The notes under the pieces were generated by a model, which was given only the letters and a program-made list of their open reading frames with translations, was not told the origin of the DNA and searched no databases. The translations under genes were made by a program, and so were the position numbers. From the NCBI RefSeq assembly GCF_001653455.1, contig NZ_CP011486.1:682001-746000 (forward strand): a stretch of 64,000 nucleotides of DNA, in the 5' to 3' direction. Source of the DNA: Helicobacter pylori (GTDB taxonomy: Bacteria; Campylobacterota; Campylobacteria; Campylobacterales; Helicobacteraceae). Shown one piece after another: positions 25,631-34,048 of this stretch (position 1 is the stretch's first letter; every line of letters starts with the position of its first letter).

Positions 25631-26548
25631 CTAAAACAAAAACGCATAGCTGACAAAAACCTCTTTATTCCTAAAAACGCTGAAGTTTTGTCGGATCGTT
25701 TGCTGCTGCCACACATTGCTAGAGCCAAAGTTTTTCCAACTTTGCGCGCTCAAACTATAATAAGGGATTTTTAACCCCACATTAAAGCGGTTGTGCTTGC
25801 CTATATACAAAGAACCCCCAAAATTCACAAAAAACCCTCCGCCTGCGGCAAAAAATTTATCCTCTTGCTTAGTGTTTTGGTTTTGATATTTAGGGCTCCA
25901 TAACACGGCGTATTCCACCCCACCCCCACCAAACACGCCTATTTTAAAAAACAGCATTTTTTCCGTTTTTAAGGCGAGTTTTAAAAGGGTGTCTATGGGG
26001 AGATTGACAAACACATTCACATTCAAACCAAACGCCATGAAATTCCCGTTATTTAAAAGGAAATCTTGGGGGCTTGGGGTTTTTTGCAAGACTAACGAGC
26101 CTTGAGTGTTTGAAGCAGAATCATAGGTTTTAAGGGTGTTTGGGTTGTAATTCGCTTGAGATAAAAGGGTATCCCCCCCCACTTTTTGGCCTAATTGCGC
26201 TTTAGCGTATTCTATATCCCCCCACACCCTTAGGCCTAAAATATGGTATTTGTCAATAGCTATTTCATCGCCTATTTGACCGGTGTAAGACAAGTTTTTA
26301 CCCCCCTTATAATAGGCTTCTAATTTCTCGCCATAACACACGCTACTAGGGCAAGTGGGGTTGTCTTTATAGGCTTGTTGCCACATGCTTGTGCGCGTGT
26401 TAGCCCCTGTGCCTAGCCTAAAACCCAAATAAATATGATTTTTCGTTTTAAAAAAAGGCGTTTTTTCACTGGCATTACCCCATAAAACCCCCAAACTGGC
26501 TAAAAAAATAACCGCCCTCAAACGCTTTTTTGATTCAATTCTACCCAT
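25631..26548 (-). CDS. Outer membrane protein (HP0726-like)
   Basis: A 305-residue predicted beta-barrel of the H. pylori OMP superfamily. Residues about 8-25 are a signal peptide (KRLRAVIFLASLGVLWGNA). The mature part begins with IYLGFRLGTGANTR, carries the FGLNVNVFVNLP and GGGFFVNFGGSLYIG barrel strands and ends SYAFLF, a typical aromatic C-terminus. A G8 tract lies at 26173-26180 in the coding sequence (codons for VGGD), in frame here. The start overlaps the 3' end of the dus gene by 31 bases, so the two are translationally linked. Specific function unknown. Confidence 0.8.
   Translation of the reverse strand: MGRIESKKRLRAVIFLASLGVLWGNASEKTPFFKTKNHIYLGFRLGTGANTRTSMWQQAYKDNPTCPSSVCYGEKLEAYYKGGKNLSYTGQIGDEIAIDKYHILGLRVWGDIEYAKAQLGQKVGGDTLLSQANYNPNTLKTYDSASNTQGSLVLQKTPSPQDFLLNNGNFMAFGLNVNVFVNLPIDTLLKLALKTEKMLFFKIGVFGGGGVEYAVLWSPKYQNQNTKQEDKFFAAGGGFFVNFGGSLYIGKHNRFNVGLKIPYYSLSAQSWKNFGSSNVWQQQTIRQNFSVFRNKEVFVSYAFLF
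26173..26180 (-). repeat. G8 tract inside an OMP coding region
   Basis: Eight Gs on the coding strand at the GTG-GGG-GGG-GAT codons. Tracts of this length can vary by slippage in H. pylori. The frame is intact in this strain. Confidence 0.6.
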
Positions 26549-27504
26549 AATGGCACTTCACCTTGCAACATTTCTTGATTAAAAAATTCCTCTATGCCCT
26601 CTCGCATGCTCTTTATTTCTGTAAGGGTATTGACGCAGTTACGAAACGCGCTCGCTTGCATTTCGCCCTTAGCGTAAGCATGCAAGTTTTTCCTGAACAT
26701 CACCACCCCCCTATCCCCATAAAACTCCACCATTTTATCAAAATGTTCTAAAACCAAGTCTTTTTTTACAACCGCCGGTAATTCGGTGGTATTGTTTCTG
26801 ATTTGCCAAAATATCCATGGGGCTCTTAAAGCCGCTCGCCCTATCATTAGCCCATCCGCTTGCGTGATTTGCAAGACTTCAAAGGCTTTTTTCACGCTGT
26901 CAATTTCGCCATTGGCTATCACAGGCTTTTTTAAAATCCCTTTCATTAAAGCGATGCTTTCATAATCTATTTTGTCTTTTTGGTATTTGTCGCTTCGTGT
27001 CCTCCCATGCACCACCACATAATCCACTGGAGCGTCATTTAAAGCATGGGCGATTTCTTGGGGGATTTTCTTTTCAAAGCCCAAACGCACTTTCACGCTT
27101 GTGATTTTTTTGTTGGTGTTTTCTCTGATCGCTTTTAAAAGTTTCACCAAGTGGTTTAAATCCTTTAACAACCCGCTCCCGTTACCATGATTAGCCACTT
27201 TGGGGGCAGGACAACCGCAGTTAAAATCAATCCCGCTCACATGCTCTAAAGCGTTGATTTTTTCAACCGCTTCTTTGACTACGCTTTCTTTAGAGCCTGA
27301 AATTTGCACCATGAAATGATCTTCTAAAGCGGATTTTTCTAACATTTTAGAAGTTTTGTCAAACGCATACACTAACGAATGCGAACTCACCATTTCGCTT
27401 GTGGTAACATCCACGCCAAATTTTTTCACCACGCTTCTAAAAGGCAAATCCGTATAGCCTGCCAGAGGGGCTAGAAAAAGCCATTTTTTATTCTTAAAGT
27501 CCAT
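26518..27504 (-). CDS. tRNA-dihydrouridine synthase
   Basis: An FMN-dependent Dus enzyme of 328 residues that reduces uridines in the tRNA D-loop. The N-terminal LAPLAGYTDLPFR and SEMVSS blocks, the catalytic Cys in DFNCGCPAPKV (about residue 97), the KVRLG region, VVHGRTRSDKY and NGEIDS are family hallmarks. Length and motif order fit the bacterial DusB/DusC group; exact position specificity cannot be read from sequence. It precedes and overlaps the OMP gene. Confidence 0.93.
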   Translation of the reverse strand: MDFKNKKWLFLAPLAGYTDLPFRSVVKKFGVDVTTSEMVSSHSLVYAFDKTSKMLEKSALEDHFMVQISGSKESVVKEAVEKINALEHVSGIDFNCGCPAPKVANHGNGSGLLKDLNHLVKLLKAIRENTNKKITSVKVRLGFEKKIPQEIAHALNDAPVDYVVVHGRTRSDKYQKDKIDYESIALMKGILKKPVIANGEIDSVKKAFEVLQITQADGLMIGRAALRAPWIFWQIRNNTTELPAVVKKDLVLEHFDKMVEFYGDRGVVMFRKNLHAYAKGEMQASAFRNCVNTLTEIKSMREGIEEFFNQEMLQGEVPLWVELNQKSV

Positions 27505-27594
27505 ACGCTCTCATATTAAAGTTTTTGCCCTATTTTGACACAATCAAGGTTAAAAAGCGCTTTAAAATGAGCGCTTGATTAAAATTAAGCTCTT

Positions 27595-28611
27595 TTATAG
27601 ATCCATTAAACCCTGTTTAAAACGAATTAAAAAATCATGCGTTGGTTGTTTTAAAAACTCTGCGTATAAAACAGGCCGTAAGCGTTTAGGGATATTCAAT
27701 CTCCTAGCTTTGTCTTTAAAATCCTTTGGCATGCTTAAAGTTTGTTGAGGTTTAAGAGCGATAAACACATGCTCTTTATTTTTTTCAATGATGAATTTTT
27801 GAGCGATTTCTAAACTAAAAAAATGGTGTTTGATTTCTTCTTTTTGAGAAAAACTCAACACATACCCCTTTTGTTTTAAGATTTTATCCACCATAAACAG
27901 CGCGTTTTGCGAATATTTAAAAAAAGTGATCCCATGCATTTGTGAAATGGGGGTCAAAGGATAGAGACGCTCTTTTTCTTGATCCAAGAATTTAAAACTT
28001 CGGGTAATGCCTTTAGAATAATTTTGCATTAAGGAATTGGCGTAATGTTTTCTAAAAAAATTGCGTTTGAATTTTAAAGAAGAATTAGAATCATCTTCAA
28101 AAAATTTCATGTCTTTAAAAAGCGTTTTAAGAGTGTCTTTAGGGGTGTAGAGCAAGGGGCGAATAATTGCATAAAACCCTCTTTGTTCATAAGCTTGAAA
28201 GCTTAAAAGCGTGTTCAACCCAGCCCCTTTGCTTAATTGCATCAAAAACCATTCCAATCTGTCATTCAAATGGTGTGCTAAAATCAAATGTTTGTAAGAA
28301 TGCTCTTTGATTAGGGTTTCAAAAAAATCATAACGGATTTTTCTCGCTTGCATTTCAAAATCATGCGTGATTTTTTGAGCGTAATGGATATAGCATTTTT
28401 TATGGTGTGTTTGGGCGAGTTTTTGGGCGTGCTTGATGATTTCAAGGCGTTGTTTTTGGGTGTTATAATCCACTAAAGCGATGTCAAAGGCGATATTTTC
28501 TTGAACTAAAAGATGAAACAAGCAAGTAGAATCCACCCCGCCTGAAAAACCCAATAAATTTTGACCTTCTCTTAAAAGCTCTAAATAGGTTTTAAAATCT
28601 TGCACTATCAA
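27595..28611 (-). CDS. tilS: tRNA(Ile)-lysidine synthetase
   Basis: TilS converts C34 of the CAT-anticodon tRNA-Ile2 to lysidine so it reads AUA. The PP-loop ATPase motif is FSGGVDSTCLFH (about residues 23-34); LAHHLNDRLEWFLMQLSKGAG is the second conserved block. The 338-residue protein is slightly long for the short type lacking the full C-terminal domain. A likely substrate tRNA lies at 42421-42497. The start at 28611 lies 37 bases after the stop of the HEPN-like gene. Confidence 0.92.
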   Translation of the reverse strand: MIVQDFKTYLELLREGQNLLGFSGGVDSTCLFHLLVQENIAFDIALVDYNTQKQRLEIIKHAQKLAQTHHKKCYIHYAQKITHDFEMQARKIRYDFFETLIKEHSYKHLILAHHLNDRLEWFLMQLSKGAGLNTLLSFQAYEQRGFYAIIRPLLYTPKDTLKTLFKDMKFFEDDSNSSLKFKRNFFRKHYANSLMQNYSKGITRSFKFLDQEKERLYPLTPISQMHGITFFKYSQNALFMVDKILKQKGYVLSFSQKEEIKHHFFSLEIAQKFIIEKNKEHVFIALKPQQTLSMPKDFKDKARRLNIPKRLRPVLYAEFLKQPTHDFLIRFKQGLMDL

Positions 28612-28648
28612 ATTCGCGCTAAACGCATGCTTAATAGATCGCTTTCTT

Positions 28649-29716
28649 TCATGAAATTTCCCTATGGGTTAAAATGCCCTTTAGTAAGCTTGCACCTTCT
28701 ATGCCTAAAATTTCATTCCTTATTTTTTCCACTTCTTTCAAACCTGGAGCTTTTTGATGAACGGCTTCATTGCGGATGTTTTGAATGAGGCTCAGGCTTT
28801 TTTGAAAAGAATAATTGATGAATTTGTTCAAGCTTTCTTCTAAATGGCATTGGACTTTTTCGTGTTTGAGTAAAAGTTTAATGCTCCCAAGATTAGGCTT
28901 TTTAGTGAAAAAATCTTTAAGCGTAAAAGATTTTCCTTGGACTTCATAAGCTAAATCATAAAGGTTGGGATCTTTTTTGCATGCTTTTAAAAGAACTTTT
29001 TTAGCAAAAGTATAAATTTCATATTCTAATGTTTTAGAGTATTTAACGATAATGCTGGTAAAATCATTCAAAAAATCGTTTTGGCTTTGCAAAAGCTCTA
29101 ATTCTGCATGAATGAGATTATTGATGCTATCAGGGTGCAAGAGGTAAAAAAGCCTTTTGCCAAAAACAAAGCGCATGAAATTTTCTTGCATGGCTAAATA
29201 ATCTTTACTTTTATACACGCTTAGATAATGCTTTTCGTCCCCTAAAAAATAAGAACGCTCTTCTTTTAACCTCACCGGCAAAGGGTAAATATAATTATTC
29301 CCATAAATGGCGTAAGTGTGGTTGTTGGGCGTGATGAAATTGACTAAAAATTGATCCCTTAAAAGGCTAAAATCTTCCCTGACTAATTCTTTTAAATCGC
29401 TGATAATGAAAAAGTCTTCCACTTCCAAATTTTTTTCTTTATAATAGCTAGGGATCAAACTCTCATCAATCTCTTTAGAAACTTTTATGACCTTAGCGAC
29501 AAACAAATTAGCGTAATCGCTCAAAAAAAGCTGCAAAAAATTTTCTTCATTGGTGGCTTTGTAAATCTCTTCTAAGGAGTGCTGCCTTTCTTGATCGTTG
29601 AGCTTTGATCGGATCTTGCCAAAACCCACTTGGGATTTTTCTTGCAAAATGCTTAAATGTTGTTGGATGACATCTTTTTGATAGTAAGGGTTATAAAGGA
29701 TCAAAAGATGGTTCAT
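28649..29716 (-). CDS. Hypothetical protein with HEPN-like C-terminus
   Basis: A 355-residue soluble protein of unknown function. The N-terminal region starts LLILYNPYYQKDVIQQH and is unlike anything I can name. The C-terminal 80 residues are helical (…LNKFINYSFQKSLSLIQ…) and include RNEAVH at residues 315-320, an Rx4H arrangement as in HEPN-superfamily ribonucleases. It lies 8 bases after the 101-residue gene and just downstream of the dynamin-like cassette. A single Rx4H is weak evidence for RNase activity; the wider helical context makes it plausible. Confidence 0.5.
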   Translation of the reverse strand: MNHLLILYNPYYQKDVIQQHLSILQEKSQVGFGKIRSKLNDQERQHSLEEIYKATNEENFLQLFLSDYANLFVAKVIKVSKEIDESLIPSYYKEKNLEVEDFFIISDLKELVREDFSLLRDQFLVNFITPNNHTYAIYGNNYIYPLPVRLKEERSYFLGDEKHYLSVYKSKDYLAMQENFMRFVFGKRLFYLLHPDSINNLIHAELELLQSQNDFLNDFTSIIVKYSKTLEYEIYTFAKKVLLKACKKDPNLYDLAYEVQGKSFTLKDFFTKKPNLGSIKLLLKHEKVQCHLEESLNKFINYSFQKSLSLIQNIRNEAVHQKAPGLKEVEKIRNEILGIEGASLLKGILTHREIS

Positions 29717-29724
29717 GCCTTGCC

Positions 29725-30030
29725 TTATTTTAGGATTTCTTTGAGGTTTTGCTTGATTTCATCAGGGTTTTGTTCGTATTCTTGAATGAGATCTTTTAAA
29801 ATTTCAAACAATTCGTTAAAATCTTGCGGGTGCTCTTTTTTAAACTTCACTACCAAATCCAAAGCTTCACAAGCGTTATTCAATGGATCTTTATTATCAT
29901 CAAAAGCCTTTTTTATATCCAAAATCATCTTGGTAATGCGAGTGCTTTGCCCAGGACTTGAAATGCGTTTGCATAAAAAACCTTTGAATGCGTTTGCAAG
30001 CTTAAAAGATGCACAAATTTTAGAAATCAT
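29725..30030 (-). CDS. Small hypothetical protein (101 aa)
   Basis: A soluble, mostly helical protein with a basic N-terminal third (FKLANAFKGFLCKR) and an acidic, asparagine-rich C-terminal part (QNPDEIKQNLKEILK). No family recognised. The ATG at 30030 has AAGGATAAGGT directly before it. It is separated from the dynamin-like cassette by a strong hairpin and precedes the HEPN-like gene by 8 bases, so these two are probably one transcript. Confidence 0.65.
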   Translation of the reverse strand: MISKICASFKLANAFKGFLCKRISSPGQSTRITKMILDIKKAFDDNKDPLNNACEALDLVVKFKKEHPQDFNELFEILKDLIQEYEQNPDEIKQNLKEILK

Positions 30031-30062
30031 TACCTTATCCTTATTAAAATATTTAAAACACC

Positions 30063-30101
30063 GCTTGTTGGCTTAGCCCATTTCAAGCTTAACCAACAAG
30101 C
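30063..30101 (-). terminator. Terminator after the dynamin-like cassette
   Basis: GCTTGTTGG (30063-30071) and CCAACAAGC (30093-30101) form a 9-bp perfect stem with A+T-rich flanks. On the minus strand it sits 37 bases beyond the LeoA-like stop codon. Confidence 0.75.
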
Positions 30102-30137
30102 CTTTTTGCGGTTTTGAAATTCTAACACAAATTCAGT

Positions 30138-31850
30138 TCATTCCTCTTCAGGCTCAACATCTATAATATCTTCGCCATTGATAAAATGTTCGCTAGTTTT
30201 AATCCACTTTTCAAGTCCTTCACTAAACTCTTGCGTTTTTTTAATGGTTTTTTCTAATTCTTGAAACGATTCTTCTAGTTCAAATATGATTGGGAAACAT
30301 CTTTGTTTGAATTCGGTTTCATCGTTGATGAGAGCTAAGATTTCTTCTTTTTGTTTTTCAAAATCGGATTTCATTCCTTCTTTAGCTTTTTCAAATTTTT
30401 GTATTTTTTGGTGTGTGTTCCAAGAATCCCATGCTTCAAAAGCAAGACTGATAAGCGGTAAAGCTTTGTTCAAATTGCCTGCCAATTTGACAGCGCCCCA
30501 AGGTTTGAATTTCAAAGCCAAATCTACGCCTACAAATTTTCCCACAGCCACTATCCCATCTCTAGCCAGTTTGATATTAGTTGCATTGATAAACCCGCTT
30601 TGTTTTAAAAAATTAATTCCAGATCTTCCAAGCGTTGTGGCATATTTTTCAAAAGAACTCACATCAGCGTTAAAACTCGTCCCGATTTTAACAATCTCAT
30701 TGACAATCCCTTGCGTTTGCCTTTCAAATTCATTTTGGACTCTTGTGTCTATATTGATACCTTCATTGCCTATTTCTCTTATAGCGAAATCATTAAAGGT
30801 TTCTAGGCTGGTGCCAGAAACTTGAAGGATGAGATCGCTGAAATACCTCGTTATAAATTCCCTTAAATGAATGCGGGCTTGAGAAATTTCTCCGTTTAGA
30901 TCTTGAATATCCTTTCGCCTTTTTTCAATCGCTTTATTCAAGATTTCCATTTCTCTACTAATGCCTTGCAACGCTTGTTTTGCAAGCGGTGCTTGCCTGT
31001 AAATAACATCTTGAATGACGCTTTTTTTGGCTTCTTCTATGATGGTTAATTCCCCACCATTTTCTTTAATCTTTTGTTGTGTCGCGTCTTGCAAAGCTTT
31101 GATATGCGAAAGTTTTTGAAATTCTTCTTTATGCTTTTGCCAGTGTTCAAACCCCAAGTCAAAAGGGTTTGCCGCCACAGCGACAATCATTAAACCCTCT
31201 TTTTCTTCTTCGCTTAAAGAAATCAGTTCATTCAGTCGGTTTTGAACATTTTCTTTTTTAATCTCAAATCTTTTATTGTAATCTTTTTCGTCTTCAATAT
31301 CCGCTTCTTCATCAAAACGGCTGATGACAAATATCGTCCTGGATAAAAGATTGAGCGTTCTAAACAACCAATTCAAATCGGCCTTATGGCTTTCTTTGAT
31401 GGGGTTTGATGGGTTAAGCACATACAAAATAAGATGGGCTTCGCTGACATATTTTTTTGTAATATCTTTATAGCGTTCTATCTTGCCGTCATCGTGTTCT
31501 TTTTTTTCAAACCCGAACAATCCCGGGGTGTCAACCAGCTCAATCTTGCCATCTATATCATAGACTTTAACTTCATCGCTGGATTCTTTGTGGTTTATTT
31601 TCATGCTATTGTCTAATCGCTCGATCCAAGCTGCCGCTATAGATGTTTTCCCTTCAGAAAAACCTCCCACTAAAGCCACTTTGAGTTTTTGATCGCCCAC
31701 ATTTTCCATCGCATTACGGATTTTGTCTTTGAAAGAATCTTCAATATTGATGCCGTATTTTTCACCAGTTTTAATAAAATCCAGTAATTTTTGGAGGTTT
31801 TTTTGATTCCTCTCTTGATTTTTCTTAAATTGTTCTAGCGTTTCATTCAT
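30138..31850 (-). CDS. Dynamin-like GTPase, LeoA-like
   Basis: This 570-residue protein has the shape of a bacterial dynamin-like protein. G1 is GGFSEGKTS (62-70), G3 is DTPG (107-110), and a G4-like SRFDEE replaces NKxD. After the GTPase come long helices (about 270-340, 480-550) flanking a hydrophobic stretch near 395-470 that could act as a membrane paddle. The C-terminus is acidic. Length and domain order recall LeoA of enterotoxigenic E. coli, a dynamin-like protein linked to vesicle and toxin release. Its start overlaps the small middle gene by 8 bases. No signal peptide is seen. Confidence 0.75.
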   Translation of the reverse strand: MNETLEQFKKNQERNQKNLQKLLDFIKTGEKYGINIEDSFKDKIRNAMENVGDQKLKVALVGGFSEGKTSIAAAWIERLDNSMKINHKESSDEVKVYDIDGKIELVDTPGLFGFEKKEHDDGKIERYKDITKKYVSEAHLILYVLNPSNPIKESHKADLNWLFRTLNLLSRTIFVISRFDEEADIEDEKDYNKRFEIKKENVQNRLNELISLSEEEKEGLMIVAVAANPFDLGFEHWQKHKEEFQKLSHIKALQDATQQKIKENGGELTIIEEAKKSVIQDVIYRQAPLAKQALQGISREMEILNKAIEKRRKDIQDLNGEISQARIHLREFITRYFSDLILQVSGTSLETFNDFAIREIGNEGINIDTRVQNEFERQTQGIVNEIVKIGTSFNADVSSFEKYATTLGRSGINFLKQSGFINATNIKLARDGIVAVGKFVGVDLALKFKPWGAVKLAGNLNKALPLISLAFEAWDSWNTHQKIQKFEKAKEGMKSDFEKQKEEILALINDETEFKQRCFPIIFELEESFQELEKTIKKTQEFSEGLEKWIKTSEHFINGEDIIDVEPEEE

Positions 31851-32082
31851 TGCTTGCTCCTTGTTTTGATGTGATTAGATTGATGTCATTAGAGATGTCT
31901 CCTAATTTTTCATGGGCTTCTTTTAATAATCTTTTCATGCGTTCGCAATTACCAATAGAAGAATCGTTAAGCTTAACTTTGAGCTCTTCAATTTTTTCCA
32001 ATACGACTTTCTTGTAGCTTTCAATTAGGCTTTCTACTTTCTGTGCATTTTTTTCACGAATTCGCACTAAATTCTTATCCAC
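31843..32082 (-). CDS. Small coiled-coil protein in the dynamin-like cassette
   Basis: A 79-residue highly charged helical protein (VESLIESYKKVVLEKIEELKVKL…) without a signal peptide or membrane segment. It overlaps the genes on both sides (16 bases with the upstream GTPase, 8 with the downstream), so it is translated as part of the cassette. By position it corresponds to LeoB, thought to complete the dynamin formed with LeoC; sequence alone does not prove that. Confidence 0.6.
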   Translation of the reverse strand: MDKNLVRIREKNAQKVESLIESYKKVVLEKIEELKVKLNDSSIGNCERMKRLLKEAHEKLGDISNDINLITSKQGASNE

Positions 32083-33938
32083 TTCTTTTTTTGTTGGGAT
32101 TTTTTATAGTCTGAATCAAAAAAGCTCCACACTGCTTTAACCATCCCAATCGCTATTCCAAAACCCGCTAGACCTAGTTCAACCCAACCCATAGGATTCC
32201 AAATATTAACTATCCCAAGCACAACCAAACCCCCTATTGAAGCCCATAACGCGAATCCATCAATGCCGCTAGCAATATTAAAATCAGTATTAAAATCAAA
32301 ATTACCACTATCAATGCTGATGCGTTCTGTAATCGCTAAAGAATCTTGAATTCTTTCTTTAAATTGTTCAATATCTTCTTTTATCTGTTCATCAAATCGT
32401 TTCGCGCATTCTTCGAACCGCCATTTCATGTTTTCACACAATTCTTTAACTCTTTGTTCGCATTCATTTTTAAAAATTGTTTTACATTCTTCATCTTCAA
32501 TACCTCTTTTAATGCGTTCATGCATTTCTTTTCTAAAATCAGATTCAAATTGATTGATTTCGTTGTGTGCTGAATTTTTCAAATCTGATATAAATTTATC
32601 TTTAGAACGATCCAACCTATATTCAACTTCTTCTTGATGCCCTTGCATGTCTTTAATCATTGGATCGATTCTTTTTTCAATCTTATTTTGAATTGTTATT
32701 TTTAATTCTTCTACCACTTTTAAGGCTTTATTGCAATTTGATTCTATGATTTTGGCGCGCGAGTTTTTAATAAGCTCTTCGGCTATAAATCTCCCTAATG
32801 GTTTGAAATGGGATTGATTCAATAATTCTTCTTCTTTAAAACTTTTTAGAAATTTTTGTTTCTTTTCATAAAAATCAGTCTCTGGGATCAAAGCCTGTGC
32901 AAGACCATAGAAAGCCGCTTGGGCGCTAACTACCTTATGGCCCTTGTAATGTTTGCCTAAAACGCCTTCCATCTTTTCATCTAAAATTTTTAAGCTTTCT
33001 TGTTCGTTTTCATTAATAAGCCCATCTTTTAAGGCTATTGGGCTAAGGATTGGTTTATTGTAAATCGTCCATACCTCTGTTTGCAAACCAAGTTGTTTTT
33101 GGATTTTTTCAATCGTCCCCTCTTTATCCTCTTCTCCTTTTTGCGGAGGCTTAGGCGTTTTGGTAACATAAAAAATAGCATGGGCTTTTTGTGTTGCATT
33201 AGAAATCTGATCAATAACCTTTTTTTCGTCGCCTTCTATCCCTGGAACATCAAGCAAGACAAAAGTTTGATGGTTGTATTGGAAAGAATAAGATTGTGTT
33301 TTTAAAGTGAAATCGCTCCTCCCATCGCCTATAATCGCCCCATCTTGCAATGATTCCATTTCATTTAAAATAGCTTGTTTTTCAGATATATAATTTTTCT
33401 TTTTTAGTTCTGTATCATTTAATTCGTCTTGAGATTTTTGAAAACATTTTGATATTTCCTTAAATTTTCTATTTCCTGTAAGAAAGTGGAAAATTTTAAA
33501 AAATATATTGCATTCTTTTAAAGAGGTCAGTTTATTTTCAAGATCTTGCAATGTTTTTTGAATGTCAGAAATTTCAGTATCGTATTGTTCTATAAGGCGT
33601 TCATCATCTTGATAGTTCTTTTGATAATGTGAATCAAGTTGTTTGAATCGTTCTTGTTGATCTTTTTTCTTTTGTTCTTTAAAAAACATCCTCAAACATT
33701 CAATAAGGGTTGATTTACCGGCACCGGTTTCCCCATAAAATGCAATGCTAAAATTTTCCCATTCTTCATTATGTTTCAAGCTTTCAAGCTCTTTCAAACT
33801 TTTAGATTCTAATTGTTGGAATTCTTTTAACGCTTCTTGGTTGAATTGTTGCAGTTTTTCATCTTTATCATCAGTGTTTTTAAAAATACTTTGAAGATCT
33901 TTAATACTCTTTTCTACGCCAAGATAAATGTTTTTCAT
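32067..33938 (-). CDS. Dynamin-like GTPase, LeoC-like
   Basis: A 623-residue GTPase from the ATG at 33938 (MKNIYLGVEK; four more codons are open upstream). G1 is GETGAGKST (69-77) and G3 DVPG (230-233). Between them is an unusually long charged insert (about 85-200) that looks coiled-coil. The C-terminal half is a long helical stalk (about 400-540) followed by a hydrophobic segment rich in Gly and Trp (about 555-605), a candidate membrane paddle, then a basic end. It heads the three-gene cassette. A T12 tract 39-50 bases upstream of the ATG may tune its expression. Confidence 0.72.
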   Translation of the reverse strand: MKNIYLGVEKSIKDLQSIFKNTDDKDEKLQQFNQEALKEFQQLESKSLKELESLKHNEEWENFSIAFYGETGAGKSTLIECLRMFFKEQKKKDQQERFKQLDSHYQKNYQDDERLIEQYDTEISDIQKTLQDLENKLTSLKECNIFFKIFHFLTGNRKFKEISKCFQKSQDELNDTELKKKNYISEKQAILNEMESLQDGAIIGDGRSDFTLKTQSYSFQYNHQTFVLLDVPGIEGDEKKVIDQISNATQKAHAIFYVTKTPKPPQKGEEDKEGTIEKIQKQLGLQTEVWTIYNKPILSPIALKDGLINENEQESLKILDEKMEGVLGKHYKGHKVVSAQAAFYGLAQALIPETDFYEKKQKFLKSFKEEELLNQSHFKPLGRFIAEELIKNSRAKIIESNCNKALKVVEELKITIQNKIEKRIDPMIKDMQGHQEEVEYRLDRSKDKFISDLKNSAHNEINQFESDFRKEMHERIKRGIEDEECKTIFKNECEQRVKELCENMKWRFEECAKRFDEQIKEDIEQFKERIQDSLAITERISIDSGNFDFNTDFNIASGIDGFALWASIGGLVVLGIVNIWNPMGWVELGLAGFGIAIGMVKAVWSFFDSDYKKSQQKKKWIRI

Positions 33939-33976
33939 TTTTTGCCTCAAAACAGATTTTTCTGACGCATTTTAAC

Positions 33977-34001
33977 AAAAAAAAAAAAACGCAAACCCCC
34001 C
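33977..34001 (-). promoter_or_regulatory. T12 and G7 homopolymers upstream of the LeoC-like gene
   Basis: On the coding strand G7 (34001-33995) is followed closely by T12 (33988-33977), ahead of the start at 33938. Both tract types are prone to slippage, and the T tract lies where a promoter or leader should be. Confidence 0.55.
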
Positions 34002-34048
34002 CACTCTAGCCACGCTCTGGCCGCGCTTTTAGCCTTATGGCTGACTTT

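Noticed and set aside
34006-34045. Possible terminator between rimO and the dynamin cassette
   Set aside because: Best stem is five pairs including a G-T, with no following T tract in the right place.
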